From contig CAMFGQ010000069.1 in assembly GCA_945950065.1 (NCBI GenBank), forward strand, positions 1 through 7,409: a stretch of 7,409 nt of DNA. Reading direction: 5' to 3'. A model generated the notes under the pieces. The model ran no database searches. It was given only the letters and a program-made list of their open reading frames with translations, and was not told where the DNA came from. Within the stretch, counting starts at the first letter, position 1. Each line of letters starts with the position of its first letter. Made by a program: the position numbers and the translations under genes. Shown piece by piece: positions 1 to 5,994 of this stretch. This stretch comes from an uncultured Clostridia bacterium (lineage in GTDB: Bacteria; Bacillota; Clostridia; Peptostreptococcales; Acidaminobacteraceae).

Positions 1-198
1 TCTTTAGGCTTCCATACCCATAATAAAGTTCTTCCATTCTTCAAACATATAGCCATTTAGGAATCAAAAGACTTTGCCAAGTAGCTTCAGCATTTTTGAC
101 AAAAGCAAGAGATTGTCATAGCCCAAAGTCTTGTAATTAGCGCTAAATGTGATAGTCTTTTTATGTAGAAAGTCAATTGGGGAAGAAAGGAAAACCTC
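1..198 (-). pseudogene. Possible gene remnant, minus strand, left edge
   Basis: On the minus strand one reading frame runs from inside the start of the neighbouring oxidoreductase gene to a TGA at 64-66 (ending KMLKLLGKVF), then continues in the same frame after that stop as FLNGYMFEEWKNFIMGMEA, ending with TAA near positions 5-7. The composition on both sides of the TGA is protein-like, with mixed charged, aromatic and hydrophobic residues, which could mean the decayed 3' end of an old gene or insertion-sequence transposase. I do not recognise a family. The stretch has no start or ribosome binding site of its own, and AT-rich leader DNA can produce this by chance. The plus strand is also open from the edge to a TAG at 58-60, but that frame looks less protein-like. 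The region must also contain the promoter of the downstream operon. Confidence 0.2.
137..146. promoter_or_regulatory. Perfect 10-base palindrome in operon leader
   Basis: TTAGCGCTAA is a perfect inverted repeat about 52 bases before the first start codon of the oxidoreductase operon. Its GCGC centre resembles the centre of LacI-family operators, but the flanks do not complete a catabolite-responsive element and the arms are only five bases. It could be a repressor or activator site for the operon. This is suggestive only. Confidence 0.2.
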
Positions 199-1620
199 AT
201 GTTTGATGTAATCATTATCGGTGCGGGTGTCATCGGATCTTCTATTGCCATGCACCTATCCCAATACAAAATGAAAGTACTGGTCCTTGAAAAGAATCCT
301 GAGGCATGCATGGAAACATCTAAGGCAAACAGTGGAATTATCCATGCAGGCTATGATGCTGTAAGAGGTAGCCTAAAAGAGAAGCTCAATGTAGAATGCT
401 CCTTGGAAATGGAAGCACTCTCAAAGAGGCTTCACTTTCTCTATAAAAAAATAGGCTCCCTTTTGGTGTTTAGAGAGGATGAAAAAGAAGTAGCAGAACT
501 CCTATACAAGGAAGGACTTGAAAGAGGAATTCCAGGCATTAGACTCATAGATCAAGAGGAACTAAGAGAGAAAGAACCACATCTTTGCCATGATTATGTT
601 GGAGCACTCTATGCTCCAAGTGCAGCCATTGTCTGTCCTTTCCAGCTTACTTACTCTCTTCTTGAAAACGCCATCCAAAATGGCGTCTCCTTTCATAGCA
701 TGGAAGAAGTAAAGTCCATTGATAAAGTAGACAACTCCTTCCTTGTAACAACACAAAAGAACAGTTATCAAACCCGCTATGTGATGAATGCTGCTGGTGT
801 AAAAGCAGATCAAATCTCTGCCTTCATTGGTGATAACAGCTTCACCATTACTCCAAGAAGAGGTGAATACCGCGTACTAGATCATACAGAAGATCACAAA
901 GTAAAGCACATTCTGTTTCAGATTCCGACTCCTCATTCAAAGGGAGTCTTAGCACTACCTACTGTCCATGGGAATCTGCTCCTTGGACCAACAAGTGTGC
1001 TGCAAGACAGTAGAACTGCAAAGCCCATGACAGAAGAAGGACTTGCAGAAATCAGCCTACACAGAGAAAAACTCTTCCCTGAGATGAACCTAGAGGAAAA
1101 GACCATTCGCATCTTTTCGGGTTTGCGCGCCACATCAAGTGAAGGAGACTTTATTATTAGAGAAAGTAGTGTACCAGGTTTCTTTCATGCCGCTGGCATT
1201 GATTCACCTGGTTTAAGTTCAGCTTTTTCTATCGGAAAAATGATCACCGAACTTCTCCTAGAGAAAGAATACTTTGAAATGAAAGAGGATTATCTAGCAA
1301 CCAATCCTGAGTATAGAAACCTCAGTGATTACCCATTATCCGTTCAAAAAGAAATGATACAGGAAAATCCAGAATATGGTATTCCTCTGTGTCGCTGCGA
1401 GGATGTAAGCCTTGCAGATGTGAAGAATGCCATTGGAAGACCCCTTGGCGCTCGCACCATTGGCGGTGTAAAACGACGGGTGCGACCTGGATCAGGCCGC
1501 TGTCAAGGTGGCTTTTGTGAAGAAAAAATTGCAGAAATCCTTGCACAAGAATTAGACATTTCTCTAGAGGAAGTCTATAAAGAAAACGCCCTATGGATCA
1601 AGGGGGATAAACATGTATGA
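199..1620 (+). CDS. GlpA-like FAD-dependent dehydrogenase with C-terminal BFD-like [2Fe-2S] domain
   Basis: This 473-residue protein belongs to the DAO-type FAD oxidoreductases related to anaerobic glycerol-3-phosphate dehydrogenase subunit A (GlpA) and to LhgO. It probably oxidises glycerol 3-phosphate or a similar 2-hydroxy substrate and passes electrons to its operon partners. The N-terminal FAD fold shows GAGVIG at residues 8-13 and the acidic strand end at E31. NSGIIHAGYD (44-53), VMNAAG (195-200) and GIDSPGLSSA (333-342) are flavin and substrate motifs of this family. The C-terminal domain has C398, C400, C435 and C440 in a CxC...CxxxxC arrangement, as in BFD-like [2Fe-2S] domains, which E. 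coli GlpA also has. No signal peptide or membrane segment is visible. The ATG follows AAAGGA at 186-191 with good spacing. Its end overlaps the next gene by 8 bases. The family is clear; the substrate is inferred, because no glycerol kinase or uptake gene lies in the window. Confidence 0.88.
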   Translation: MFDVIIIGAGVIGSSIAMHLSQYKMKVLVLEKNPEACMETSKANSGIIHAGYDAVRGSLKEKLNVECSLEMEALSKRLHFLYKKIGSLLVFREDEKEVAELLYKEGLERGIPGIRLIDQEELREKEPHLCHDYVGALYAPSAAIVCPFQLTYSLLENAIQNGVSFHSMEEVKSIDKVDNSFLVTTQKNSYQTRYVMNAAGVKADQISAFIGDNSFTITPRRGEYRVLDHTEDHKVKHILFQIPTPHSKGVLALPTVHGNLLLGPTSVLQDSRTAKPMTEEGLAEISLHREKLFPEMNLEEKTIRIFSGLRATSSEGDFIIRESSVPGFFHAAGIDSPGLSSAFSIGKMITELLLEKEYFEMKEDYLATNPEYRNLSDYPLSVQKEMIQENPEYGIPLCRCEDVSLADVKNAIGRPLGARTIGGVKRRVRPGSGRCQGGFCEEKIAEILAQELDISLEEVYKENALWIKGDKHV

Positions 1621-2812
1621 TCTTGTAATTGTGGGGGGTGGTCCTGCAGGACTTAGTGCAGCTCTAGAAGCAGACAGACATGATCTGAAAACCCTCTTGA
1701 TTGAACGTGATGAAGAACTAGGAGGAATCCTCCACCAATGTATCCATCACGGCTTTGGCATTGAGGAATTTAAAAAAGAACTCACAGGACCAGAATACGC
1801 CTATGGCCTCATCAAACAACTGGAACATTCTTCCATAGAGGTATGGACCAACACCTTGATGCGAGAAGTAAAACCCGGATATGTGCAGTGCATCAATCAA
1901 AATGGCATTCATGAAGTTAAGACAAAAACCATTCTGATGTGCCTAGGTTGTCGGGAGCGAACAGCCGGAGAGATCGCTCTATTAGGAGAACGACCCAGCG
2001 GAATCTTCATGGCAGGAGCAGCTCAAAAAATGATCAACATGGATGGTATCCTGCCTGGGAAAAGAGCTATCATCTATGGTTCCGGGGATATTGGGTTGAT
2101 TATGGCAAGAAGACTTGTACTAAGCGGTATTCAAGTAGATGCTGTCATCGAAATTGCCAAAAGCTCCCCAGGGCTTCCACGAAACATTCAGCAATGTCTC
2201 ATGGACTACGATATTCCCCTGCTTCTCCATCATGGAATCACAAAAGTACATGGAGAAGGTGCATTAGAATCCATTGACGTTCAAAATCTCTCCACAGGAG
2301 AAGGCATGAATTTTCCCTGTGACACCTTGCTCCTCTCAGTAGGACTCAAACCCTTAACTGAGCATCTTTCTGGACTTGATCTTCTCATCAATCCAAGGAC
2401 AAAGGGTCCTATGGTGGACTCCAATTACATGTCCTCTGTAGAAGGTATATTCTTCTGCGGAAACAATCTTCATGTCCATGACATCGCAGACGAGGTTTCT
2501 GTGGAGGCTAGATTAGCAGTAAAAGGCATTCTAAGCTGGCTGGAAGAGCCAGAAAGAGAAGAAATAGACCTGAAGGAGGGACAAGGCATCTCTCTGGTCA
2601 TTCCTAATTCCATCAATCCTCGAAAAGATTCTTCAATCTACTATCGGGTCTCCCAGTTTAGTCGAGGAAAGTCTATAGTCCTTCGAGATGAAGAAGGTGC
2701 AATTCTCTATCATAAGAAGCTCTCCGTAGCCCGACCAAGCCAAGGTGAAAGAATAGACCTAGCTCCCATGGAGACATCATCTCATGGGTTAACACTGGAG
2801 GTAATTGATTGA
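1613..2812 (+). CDS. NAD(P)/FAD-dependent oxidoreductase, GlpB/HcnB-like partner subunit
   Basis: This 399-residue protein has the two-dinucleotide-fold plan of pyridine nucleotide-disulfide oxidoreductases. The FAD-binding GGGPAG is at residues 8-13 and a second Rossmann motif, GSGDIG, at 156-161 would bind NAD(P). The segment LGCRERTAGE (111-120) and the C-terminal FAD motif GIFFCGNNLHVHDIADEVS (278-296) are typical of the subfamily found beside GlpA-like proteins, related to the HcnB and sarcosine oxidase alpha type subunits. It probably links the flavin dehydrogenase to a pyridine nucleotide or another electron carrier. The C43 region (HQCIHHGFG, 41-49) lacks the CxxxxC redox disulfide of classical disulfide reductases. 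The start lies in the ATGTATGA overlap with the upstream stop and is preceded by AGGGGG at 1601-1606, so translation is probably coupled. Cytoplasmic. Family certain; acceptor unknown. Confidence 0.87.
   Translation: MYDLVIVGGGPAGLSAALEADRHDLKTLLIERDEELGGILHQCIHHGFGIEEFKKELTGPEYAYGLIKQLEHSSIEVWTNTLMREVKPGYVQCINQNGIHEVKTKTILMCLGCRERTAGEIALLGERPSGIFMAGAAQKMINMDGILPGKRAIIYGSGDIGLIMARRLVLSGIQVDAVIEIAKSSPGLPRNIQQCLMDYDIPLLLHHGITKVHGEGALESIDVQNLSTGEGMNFPCDTLLLSVGLKPLTEHLSGLDLLINPRTKGPMVDSNYMSSVEGIFFCGNNLHVHDIADEVSVEARLAVKGILSWLEEPEREEIDLKEGQGISLVIPNSINPRKDSSIYYRVSQFSRGKSIVLRDEEGAILYHKKLSVARPSQGERIDLAPMETSSHGLTLEVID
2797..2802 (+). promoter_or_regulatory. Ribosome binding site fixing a TTG start
   Basis: GGAGGT lies six bases before the TTG at 2809-2811 and inside the end of the previous coding region. 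No ATG is suitably placed, and the CxxCPxGC motif begins only four residues after this TTG, so this site decides the start of the DUF1667 gene. Confidence 0.8.
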
Positions 2813-3162
2813 ACATCATCTGTACACTCTGCCCCCAGGGCTGTGAACTTCATGTTGACGGGAGTGACAAGGTAAGCGGGAATCGCTGCCCCCGTGGTGC
2901 AGCCTATGCTCTAGAAGAAAAAACAGCCCCTAGAAGAACCCTCACAACTACTTTGCAGGTTCAGGGCGGTCTGAAAAAAAGAGTGAGTATCAAATCGAAA
3001 GAGCCCATCTATCTGAAAGATCAAGACGCCATTCTCCGTAGCATTGAAGGGGTCGTTGTTGATGCGCCACTGTCCGTGGGAGATCTTCTCAGCCAACTTG
3101 GTGACTCTGGTGTAGATTTTTTAGTGACTTCCGAAGTGAATCGATTGTCTCGAAGAGTTTAG
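2809..3162 (+). CDS. DUF1667 (COG3862) small cysteine-cluster protein
   Basis: This 117-residue cytoplasmic protein has four cysteines near its N-terminus: C5, C8 and C12 in CTLCPQGC, and C27 in NRCPRGAAYALEE. The spacing resembles an iron-sulfur binding site such as the [4Fe-4S] motif at the N-terminus of molybdopterin oxidoreductases. The conserved TAPRRTLTTT stretch follows at about residues 39-48. This is the DUF1667 family, which commonly follows GlpA-like and FAD/NAD oxidoreductase genes in Clostridia and Thermotogae. Its length is normal for the family, so it looks complete. It begins with TTG, which overlaps the upstream TGA in TTGA. An electron-transfer or cluster-bearing subunit of the dehydrogenase is a reasonable inference from the cysteines and the operon; no biochemical role is evident from the sequence itself. 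It is the last gene of the operon. Confidence 0.85.
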   Translation: MNIICTLCPQGCELHVDGSDKVSGNRCPRGAAYALEEKTAPRRTLTTTLQVQGGLKKRVSIKSKEPIYLKDQDAILRSIEGVVVDAPLSVGDLLSQLGDSGVDFLVTSEVNRLSRRV

Positions 3163-3224
3163 TCTTCTGTCCCTTAGAACTTACTAACTCCTTCACTTCA
3201 CAAAGAACCTTTTCAGATATCACA

Positions 3225-3310
3225 GCAAAAGTGCTATGACTTTTGCAAGAATAAACGCAAAAGTCCTATGACTTTTGCAGAAAATACTGCATAAGTCATA
3301 GGACTTGTGT
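3225..3310. repeat. Three 22-base palindromes at an exact 32-base period
   Basis: Unit 1 is at 3225-3246, unit 2 at 3257-3278 and unit 3 at 3289-3310, separated by two 10-base AT-rich spacers. Unit 2 is a perfect 9-base-arm hairpin (GCAAAAGTC, loop CTAT, GACTTTTGC). Unit 1 differs by one base (G for C at its ninth position), leaving 8-base arms. Unit 3 (GCATAAGTC, loop ATAG, GACTTGTGT) is unit 2 in inverted orientation with three changes. The array lies between convergent operons. Likely readings are a transcription termination cluster, a REP- or MITE-like intergenic repeat, or protein-binding sites on one face of the helix. Presence and geometry are directly visible; function is not. Confidence 0.85.
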
Positions 3311-3319
3311 TTTATTTAT
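3289..3319 (+). terminator. Candidate intrinsic terminator of the oxidoreductase operon
   Basis: The third palindrome folds in plus-strand RNA as a nine-pair stem, using two G-U pairs, with a four-base loop, and is followed by TTTTATTTAT. It lies about 130 bases after the last stop codon. The stem is AU-rich and so not very strong. In the opposite direction unit 2 is followed by GTTTATTCTT, so the cluster might also stop transcription from the ABC exporter gene. Confidence 0.45.
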
Positions 3320-3371
3320 ACACTTTATTATTCACAACAGACATCTAAATACTGCTCGTGAAGCTGGACAC

Positions 3372-5126
3372 CTATAATCCAGCTGTACTTAATGTTAATT
3401 GATGGAGCTCATAGTAAGCTCCTCTTTTTTGTAGAAGCTCTGCATGAGTACCCTCTTCAATGATCTTACCTTGATCCAAGACAAGAATACGATCAGCTCC
3501 TTGAATGGTGCTCAGTCTGTGTGCAATGGTGATGGTTGTTCGTCCCTGACTGAGTCTCTCGAGACTTTCCTGTACCAAGCGTTCACTGGTATTGTCTAGA
3601 GCTGAGGTTGCCTCATCCAGAAGAAGAATAGGTGGATTCTTGAGGAATACCCTAGCAATACTAATCCTTTGTTTTTGTCCACCAGAGAGTTTCACTCCCC
3701 TCTCTCCTACATAGGTGTTAAAACCCTCAGGAAGAGCCTGGATGAACTCATAGGCACCAGCTAATCTACTGGCTTCTTCCACCTCTTCCATGCTGGCACC
3801 AGGTCTACCATAGGCAATATTGTCATAAACCGACCCACTGAAGAGATAGACATCTTGTTGCACAAGACCGATGGCTTGACGCAGACTTTTGATCTGGATG
3901 TCTTTGATGTTTTTTCCGTCAACTTTTATTTCGCCTACCTCTACATCATAGAAGCGAGGTATGAGATGACAAAGAGTTGTCTTTCCTCCACCACTAGGGC
4001 CTACTAAGGCTACTTTTTCACCTGCCTTGACATGAAGGCTAATATCCCTAAGAACATTCCCCGTATCCTCTTCATAGCCGAAGGAAACATTGTCGAAGAC
4101 CACATCTCCTTTGGGATGGGTTAGGACCACTGCATCTTCTTCGTCAAAAATATCGATGTCGGTATCCATGATCTCATTAAAGCGTTCAATTCCTGTCATG
4201 CCACGTTGAAACTGCTCTGTGAACTCAACAATTCTACGTACAGTTGTCAGCAGTGTACCTACATAGAGGACATAGGCGACAAGATCACCAGTATCTATTT
4301 TTCCCTGTACCAAGAAGGTACCACCAAGGGCAATCACAACAAGATACATGATGCCATCAAAGGCTCGGGTAACAGAAAAGAAACTCGCCATGTTATGGTA
4401 GGTTTGCTTCTTAATTTCTAGAAAAGCAAGATTGTCCTTCTCAAACTTTTCCTTTTCCATTTCTTCATTGGTAAAGGCCTTAACTACCTTTACACCTAAT
4501 AATGCATCTTCAATGCGAGCATTAAGCTCTCCAATGTGATCTCTTTGAGCTTTAAAGCTTCTTCTCATACGAATGTTATAGCGGGAAGCCCCCACAATCA
4601 TAAGAGGAATCAGCGTAAAAAGTATCAGGGTGAGGGGTATGTTGATCCTGAGGAGGACCACAAAGGCAAAGACAATTTTGATGAGTCCAATAAAATACTC
4701 TTCAGGGCAGTGGTGAGAGAACTCTGTAATATCAAATAAGTCTGTGGTAATCCTAGCCATGATCTGTCCAACCTTGGCTTCATTAAAATACTCTGTAGAG
4801 AGTTCCTGAAGATGATGGAAGACATCTCTACGCATATCGGTTTCAATTCGTGCTCCCATGATATGTCCCGTTTTGGCCATGTAATAGCCCGCTAAGAGGT
4901 CGGCTAATTTTAGTACCAAAAAGAGGAGACTCAAATGAAGAATGAGACTCTGGGTAAGTTGGCCCGCTAAAGCAGTATTTGTTAAATGCCTCAAAATCAG
5001 TGGCAAAGCCATATCTGCAGCTGTGGTCAAGGACGCACAGAATAAATCAAAAAACAAAATACCAAGATAGGGCACATAGTAGGGAACGAAGCTTCGAAGT
5101 AAGTTTTTTGTACTATAGTTCATCAT
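3372..5126 (-). CDS. Half-size ABC exporter: fused membrane and ATPase domains
   Basis: This 584-residue type I (type IV fold) exporter half-transporter should work as a dimer in the cytoplasmic membrane. The N-terminal domain has about six hydrophobic segments (near residues 18-45, 62-83, 144-162, 163-182, 258-274, 282-298). The ATPase domain has Walker A GPSGGGKT (376-383), the Q-loop in VQQDVYLF (about 422-429), signature LSGGQ (480-484), Walker B ILLLDEATSALD (500-511, catalytic E505) and the H-loop histidine H536, so it should be active. The family includes lipid, peptide and multidrug exporters; the substrate cannot be read from the sequence. A TTG at 5138 extends the frame by four residues but has no ribosome binding site. 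The ATG at 5126, or the adjacent ATG at 5123, is preceded by AAAGAGAG and is preferred. The gene overlaps the end of the MscS gene by 14 bases, suggesting cotranscription. Confidence 0.9.
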   Translation of the reverse strand: MMNYSTKNLLRSFVPYYVPYLGILFFDLFCASLTTAADMALPLILRHLTNTALAGQLTQSLILHLSLLFLVLKLADLLAGYYMAKTGHIMGARIETDMRRDVFHHLQELSTEYFNEAKVGQIMARITTDLFDITEFSHHCPEEYFIGLIKIVFAFVVLLRINIPLTLILFTLIPLMIVGASRYNIRMRRSFKAQRDHIGELNARIEDALLGVKVVKAFTNEEMEKEKFEKDNLAFLEIKKQTYHNMASFFSVTRAFDGIMYLVVIALGGTFLVQGKIDTGDLVAYVLYVGTLLTTVRRIVEFTEQFQRGMTGIERFNEIMDTDIDIFDEEDAVVLTHPKGDVVFDNVSFGYEEDTGNVLRDISLHVKAGEKVALVGPSGGGKTTLCHLIPRFYDVEVGEIKVDGKNIKDIQIKSLRQAIGLVQQDVYLFSGSVYDNIAYGRPGASMEEVEEASRLAGAYEFIQALPEGFNTYVGERGVKLSGGQKQRISIARVFLKNPPILLLDEATSALDNTSERLVQESLERLSQGRTTITIAHRLSTIQGADRILVLDQGKIIEEGTHAELLQKRGAYYELHQLTLSTAGL

Positions 5127-5925
5127 GCTCTCTTTCAACGATTAATTTCATATGAGGATAAGGAATTTCTATTTTTGCCTCATCCAAGGTCGTTTTTAGT
5201 TTAGATTGAAGCTCATAAAGGGTTTCCAAATAACGCTCTTTAGGTACCCAAAGACGCAGACTAAGTTCAACTCCACTATCACTGTTGGCCACCACAGGAA
5301 CATTGATTTCTTCACTACCCTCAATGCTCTCACCTAAGTTTCTAAGGATTCGTTGGACCTCGGGGAGATTGCTCTCATAATCTACAAGTACAGGGACATC
5401 CACCCTTCGCAAAGCATAAGCAGAATAGTTAACAAGGGTAGTTGAGCTAACCAGTGAGTTAGGTAGAATCACTCTTTTGCCATCAACGGTTCTCAGTGCA
5501 GTGGTGAGAATACCAACCTCTTCCACCGTTCCACTGTGACCATCGCTTTCAATGAAGTCCCCCACTTGGAAAGGATGAAAGGTTACAATCACCAGTCCTC
5601 CTGCAAGATTGGAAAGACTACCTTGTAGAGCAAGGCCTACTGATAGGGTAGCAGCACCAATTACAGCGGTAATACTGGCCATAGGAATACTCAAAATACC
5701 AAGTCCAATGACCACCACTAAACTCTGTAAAAAGAACTTCAGAATGCTGAGGAAAAACTTCAGACTGGTCTCATTGATTCTTTTCGCCTTGCTTCTGCGT
5801 TCCATGATTCGAACAACTTTAGATGCAAGATTAAAGCCTATAATGAGGACTAGAAAAAACAGTACAATTCTTGGAATCCACTGGATGGCAAGAGCAAGAA
5901 TTTCTTCTGTTGGGAATTTTGGCAT
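5113..5925 (-). CDS. mscS: MscS-type small-conductance mechanosensitive channel
   Basis: This 270-residue protein of the MscS family (E. coli MscS has 286) forms a membrane channel that opens under membrane tension and releases solutes on hypo-osmotic shock. Three membrane segments are visible at about residues 16-36, 57-80 and 84-115. The third is the pore helix, with the small-residue pattern AVIGAATLSVGLALQGSLSN (87-106), followed by HPFQVGDFI (117-125). The beta domain GHSGTVEEVGILTTALRTVDG (129-149) and RVILPNSLV (151-159) is followed by the alpha/beta domain ending EIPYPHMKL (253-261). The frame is open upstream to a TTG at 5943, but the AAGGAGG at 5931-5937 overlaps that extension and lies five bases before the ATG at 5925 (two before the ATG at 5928), so 5925 is chosen. 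It precedes and overlaps the ABC exporter gene. Confidence 0.92.
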   Translation of the reverse strand: MPKFPTEEILALAIQWIPRIVLFFLVLIIGFNLASKVVRIMERRSKAKRINETSLKFFLSILKFFLQSLVVVIGLGILSIPMASITAVIGAATLSVGLALQGSLSNLAGGLVIVTFHPFQVGDFIESDGHSGTVEEVGILTTALRTVDGKRVILPNSLVSSTTLVNYSAYALRRVDVPVLVDYESNLPEVQRILRNLGESIEGSEEINVPVVANSDSGVELSLRLWVPKERYLETLYELQSKLKTTLDEAKIEIPYPHMKLIVEREHDEL

Positions 5926-5930
5926 CATAA

Positions 5931-5937
5931 CCTCCTT
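5931..5937 (-). promoter_or_regulatory. Ribosome binding site of the MscS gene
   Basis: CCTCCTT on the plus strand reads AAGGAGG on the minus strand, five bases before the ATG at 5923-5925. It rules out the longer TTG start at 5941-5943, which would place this site inside the coding region. Confidence 0.8.
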
Positions 5938-5954
5938 AATCAAACGCTTTTACT

Positions 5955-5963
5955 AGTGTACCA
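5955..5963 (-). promoter_or_regulatory. Possible extended -10 promoter for the MscS-ABC unit
   Basis: The minus strand reads TGGTACACT just after the deacylase terminator: a TGn extension plus TACACT, four of six matches to TATAAT. No -35 box is present at the usual distance, where the terminator stem lies. A promoter is expected here if the terminator works, but this match is weak. Confidence 0.25.
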
Positions 5964-5970
5964 TACTTCG

Positions 5971-5994
5971 AAAAAAAGTAGAGCCGAAGCTCTA
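5971..5994 (-). terminator. Intrinsic terminator with cUUCGg loop after the deacylase gene
   Basis: On the minus strand TAGAGC, loop TTCG, GCTCTA forms a six-pair stem (5994-5979), followed by C and seven T residues (5977-5971). The C-UUCG-G tetraloop is an exceptionally stable RNA loop. The first three bases of the stem are the deacylase stop codon TAG, so the signal begins inside the coding region. Confidence 0.85.

Noticed and set aside
115..121. GTCATAG in the leader as a fourth copy of the palindromic unit
   Set aside because: Only seven bases match and no paired arm follows, so chance explains it.
96..124. TTGACA at 96-101 as the -35 box of the oxidoreductase operon
   Set aside because: The -35 match is perfect, but the bases at 15-19 spacing (TAGCCC and neighbours) do not resemble a -10 box.
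1939..2277. 112-codon plus-strand open frame inside the second oxidoreductase gene
   Set aside because: It is an out-of-frame shadow, rich in Arg and Ser, with no ribosome binding site and no recognisable motif.
3225..3310. CRISPR-like repeat-spacer array
   Set aside because: Spacers are only 10 bases, there are three units, one is inverted, and no cas gene is present.
3362..3384. Hairpin AGCTGGA / TCCAGCT around the ABC exporter stop codon as its terminator
   Set aside because: The seven-pair stem is real, but no T-rich tract follows it on the minus strand.
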